DNA from: Labilithrix sp.
GTDB taxonomy: Bacteria > Myxococcota > Polyangia > Polyangiales > Polyangiaceae
DNA: 32,132 nucleotides
Direction: 5' to 3'
Assembly (NCBI GenBank): GCA_028287035.1
Contig: JAQBQL010000247.1
Location: forward strand, 1 to 32,132
Each line of letters opens with the position of its first letter. Position 1 is the first letter of the stretch. A program made the position numbers and the translations under genes. The notes beneath the pieces are model-generated. The model was not told the origin of the DNA. It ran no database searches and saw only the letters and a program-made list of their open reading frames with translations. Positions 31,718-32,132 of the stretch are shown piece by piece.

Positions 31718-32132
31718 ATGCTCGGCGTCGCGCCGGCCGCGAACGCGCCTCCCGGCCCCGCGATGGCGGAGCACGCCGACACGGCGGTGAACCTGCCGCC
31801 GGACGTCGACCAGGCGCTCGCCGCGCGCGATTTCTCGCGGACGATCGCCGGCGACGCGCCTCCGATGACCATGCGGATGAGCGCGCCGCCGGTCGCGACG
31901 AGCCCCGATCGCAAGCCGCTCGAGCGAAAGCCTCTCGTGACCACCGTCGCGCTCGGTCCGATGGGGCGCATCCCGCTTCCTTCGGCGGCGCGGGCGGCGA
32001 CGAATCCGGGCGTGGGGCCTTCGCCGTCCGCGTCGAGCGCACCGCTGCCGGACCCTCGCGTCGGGGTCGTCGTGGTGAAGGCGACGCGCCAGTCCGCGCC
32101 GCCGCGCCCGAGCCAGGCGCCCGCGCCGCCGG
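31718..32132 (+). CDS. Pro/Ala-rich protein, truncated at right window edge
   Basis: The frame is open from ATG 31718 to the last base (138 codons). The frame also stays open upstream with no stop to at least 31484. TTG 31622, with GGAG five bases before it, is an alternative start that would add a segment reading KREGYRAPLPTMLGVAP across the ATG. The visible protein is rich in Pro, Ala, Ser and Arg (LPPDVDQALAARDFSRTIAG, then DRKPLERKPLVTTVALGPM), with no domain, signal peptide or TM segment. It looks like a disordered N-terminal region of a larger protein. Identity is unknown. Confidence 0.55.
   Translation, partial: MLGVAPAANAPPGPAMAEHADTAVNLPPDVDQALAARDFSRTIAGDAPPMTMRMSAPPVATSPDRKPLERKPLVTTVALGPMGRIPLPSAARAATNPGVGPSPSASSAPLPDPRVGVVVVKATRQSAPPRPSQAPAPP

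Noticed and set aside
31611..31790. ATG-initiated frame (MERFWGRKAVERAASGRRG) near the right edge
   Set aside because: It stops after 59 codons with Arg-rich shadow composition. The frame at 31718 stays open to the end.

Overview
This is a very GC-rich, densely packed window. Nearly every gene shows strong third-position GC bias, and GTG and TTG starts are common. There are many lipoproteins with Ser-Gly linkers, an FHA-ABC exporter next to a PP2C phosphatase, and a private TonB/ExbB/ExbD set. Together these suggest a myxobacterium-like deltaproteobacterium (Myxococcota, probably Polyangiales). That placement is inferred from gene content and style, because no rRNA or other marker gene is present. 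I see no tRNA, rRNA, CRISPR array, IS element or prophage.

Layout. (1) 1-5201, plus strand: the 3' part of a zinc-ribbon/FHA protein, a membrane-anchored PP2C phosphatase, and a three-FHA ABC-2 transporter. This looks like one Ser/Thr-phosphorylation signalling operon whose kinase may lie to the left. (2) 5209-11372, minus strand: an alpha/beta-hydrolase lipoprotein, a coupled pair (single-TM protein plus a metallo-beta-lactamase-like protein lacking its metal motif), a Cys-rich lipoprotein and an amidohydrolase lipoprotein. (3) 11412-13147, plus strand: a two-gene N6-adenine methyltransferase with a half-size specificity subunit and no restriction subunit. (4) 13127-16727: a rhomboid protease diverging from a GAF/GGDEF diguanylate cyclase across a 68-bp gap that holds two perfect palindromes, followed by a small helical protein. 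(5) 16743-18838: a DUF3105 lipoprotein and a trypsin-like lipoprotein, diverging across about 520 bp, the only long non-coding stretch. (6) 18849-25483: seven minus-strand genes in a tight array, namely a diiron ferritin-like protein, a cN-II-like HAD nucleotidase, TruD, ExbB, ExbD, TonB and a family 4 uracil-DNA glycosylase. (7) 25522-31469: a DUF695-RraB protein with a histone-H1-like tail, two lipoproteins (transglutaminase-like/TPR and vWA), a DUF2786/zinc-finger protein, a PAP2-like protein, a class I glutamine amidotransferase and a TetR regulator. (8) From about 31718 to the right edge: the start of a proline/alanine-rich protein that runs off the window.

Most interesting signals: the orphan HsdM/half-HsdS pair; the phosphatase plus triple-FHA ABC exporter; the palindrome pair in front of the diguanylate cyclase; an AT-ending-codon patch with dyad symmetries inside the 3' end of truD, just upstream of exbB; the DUF695-RraB-basic-tail fusion; and the metal-motif-less MBL-like protein coupled to a TM protein.
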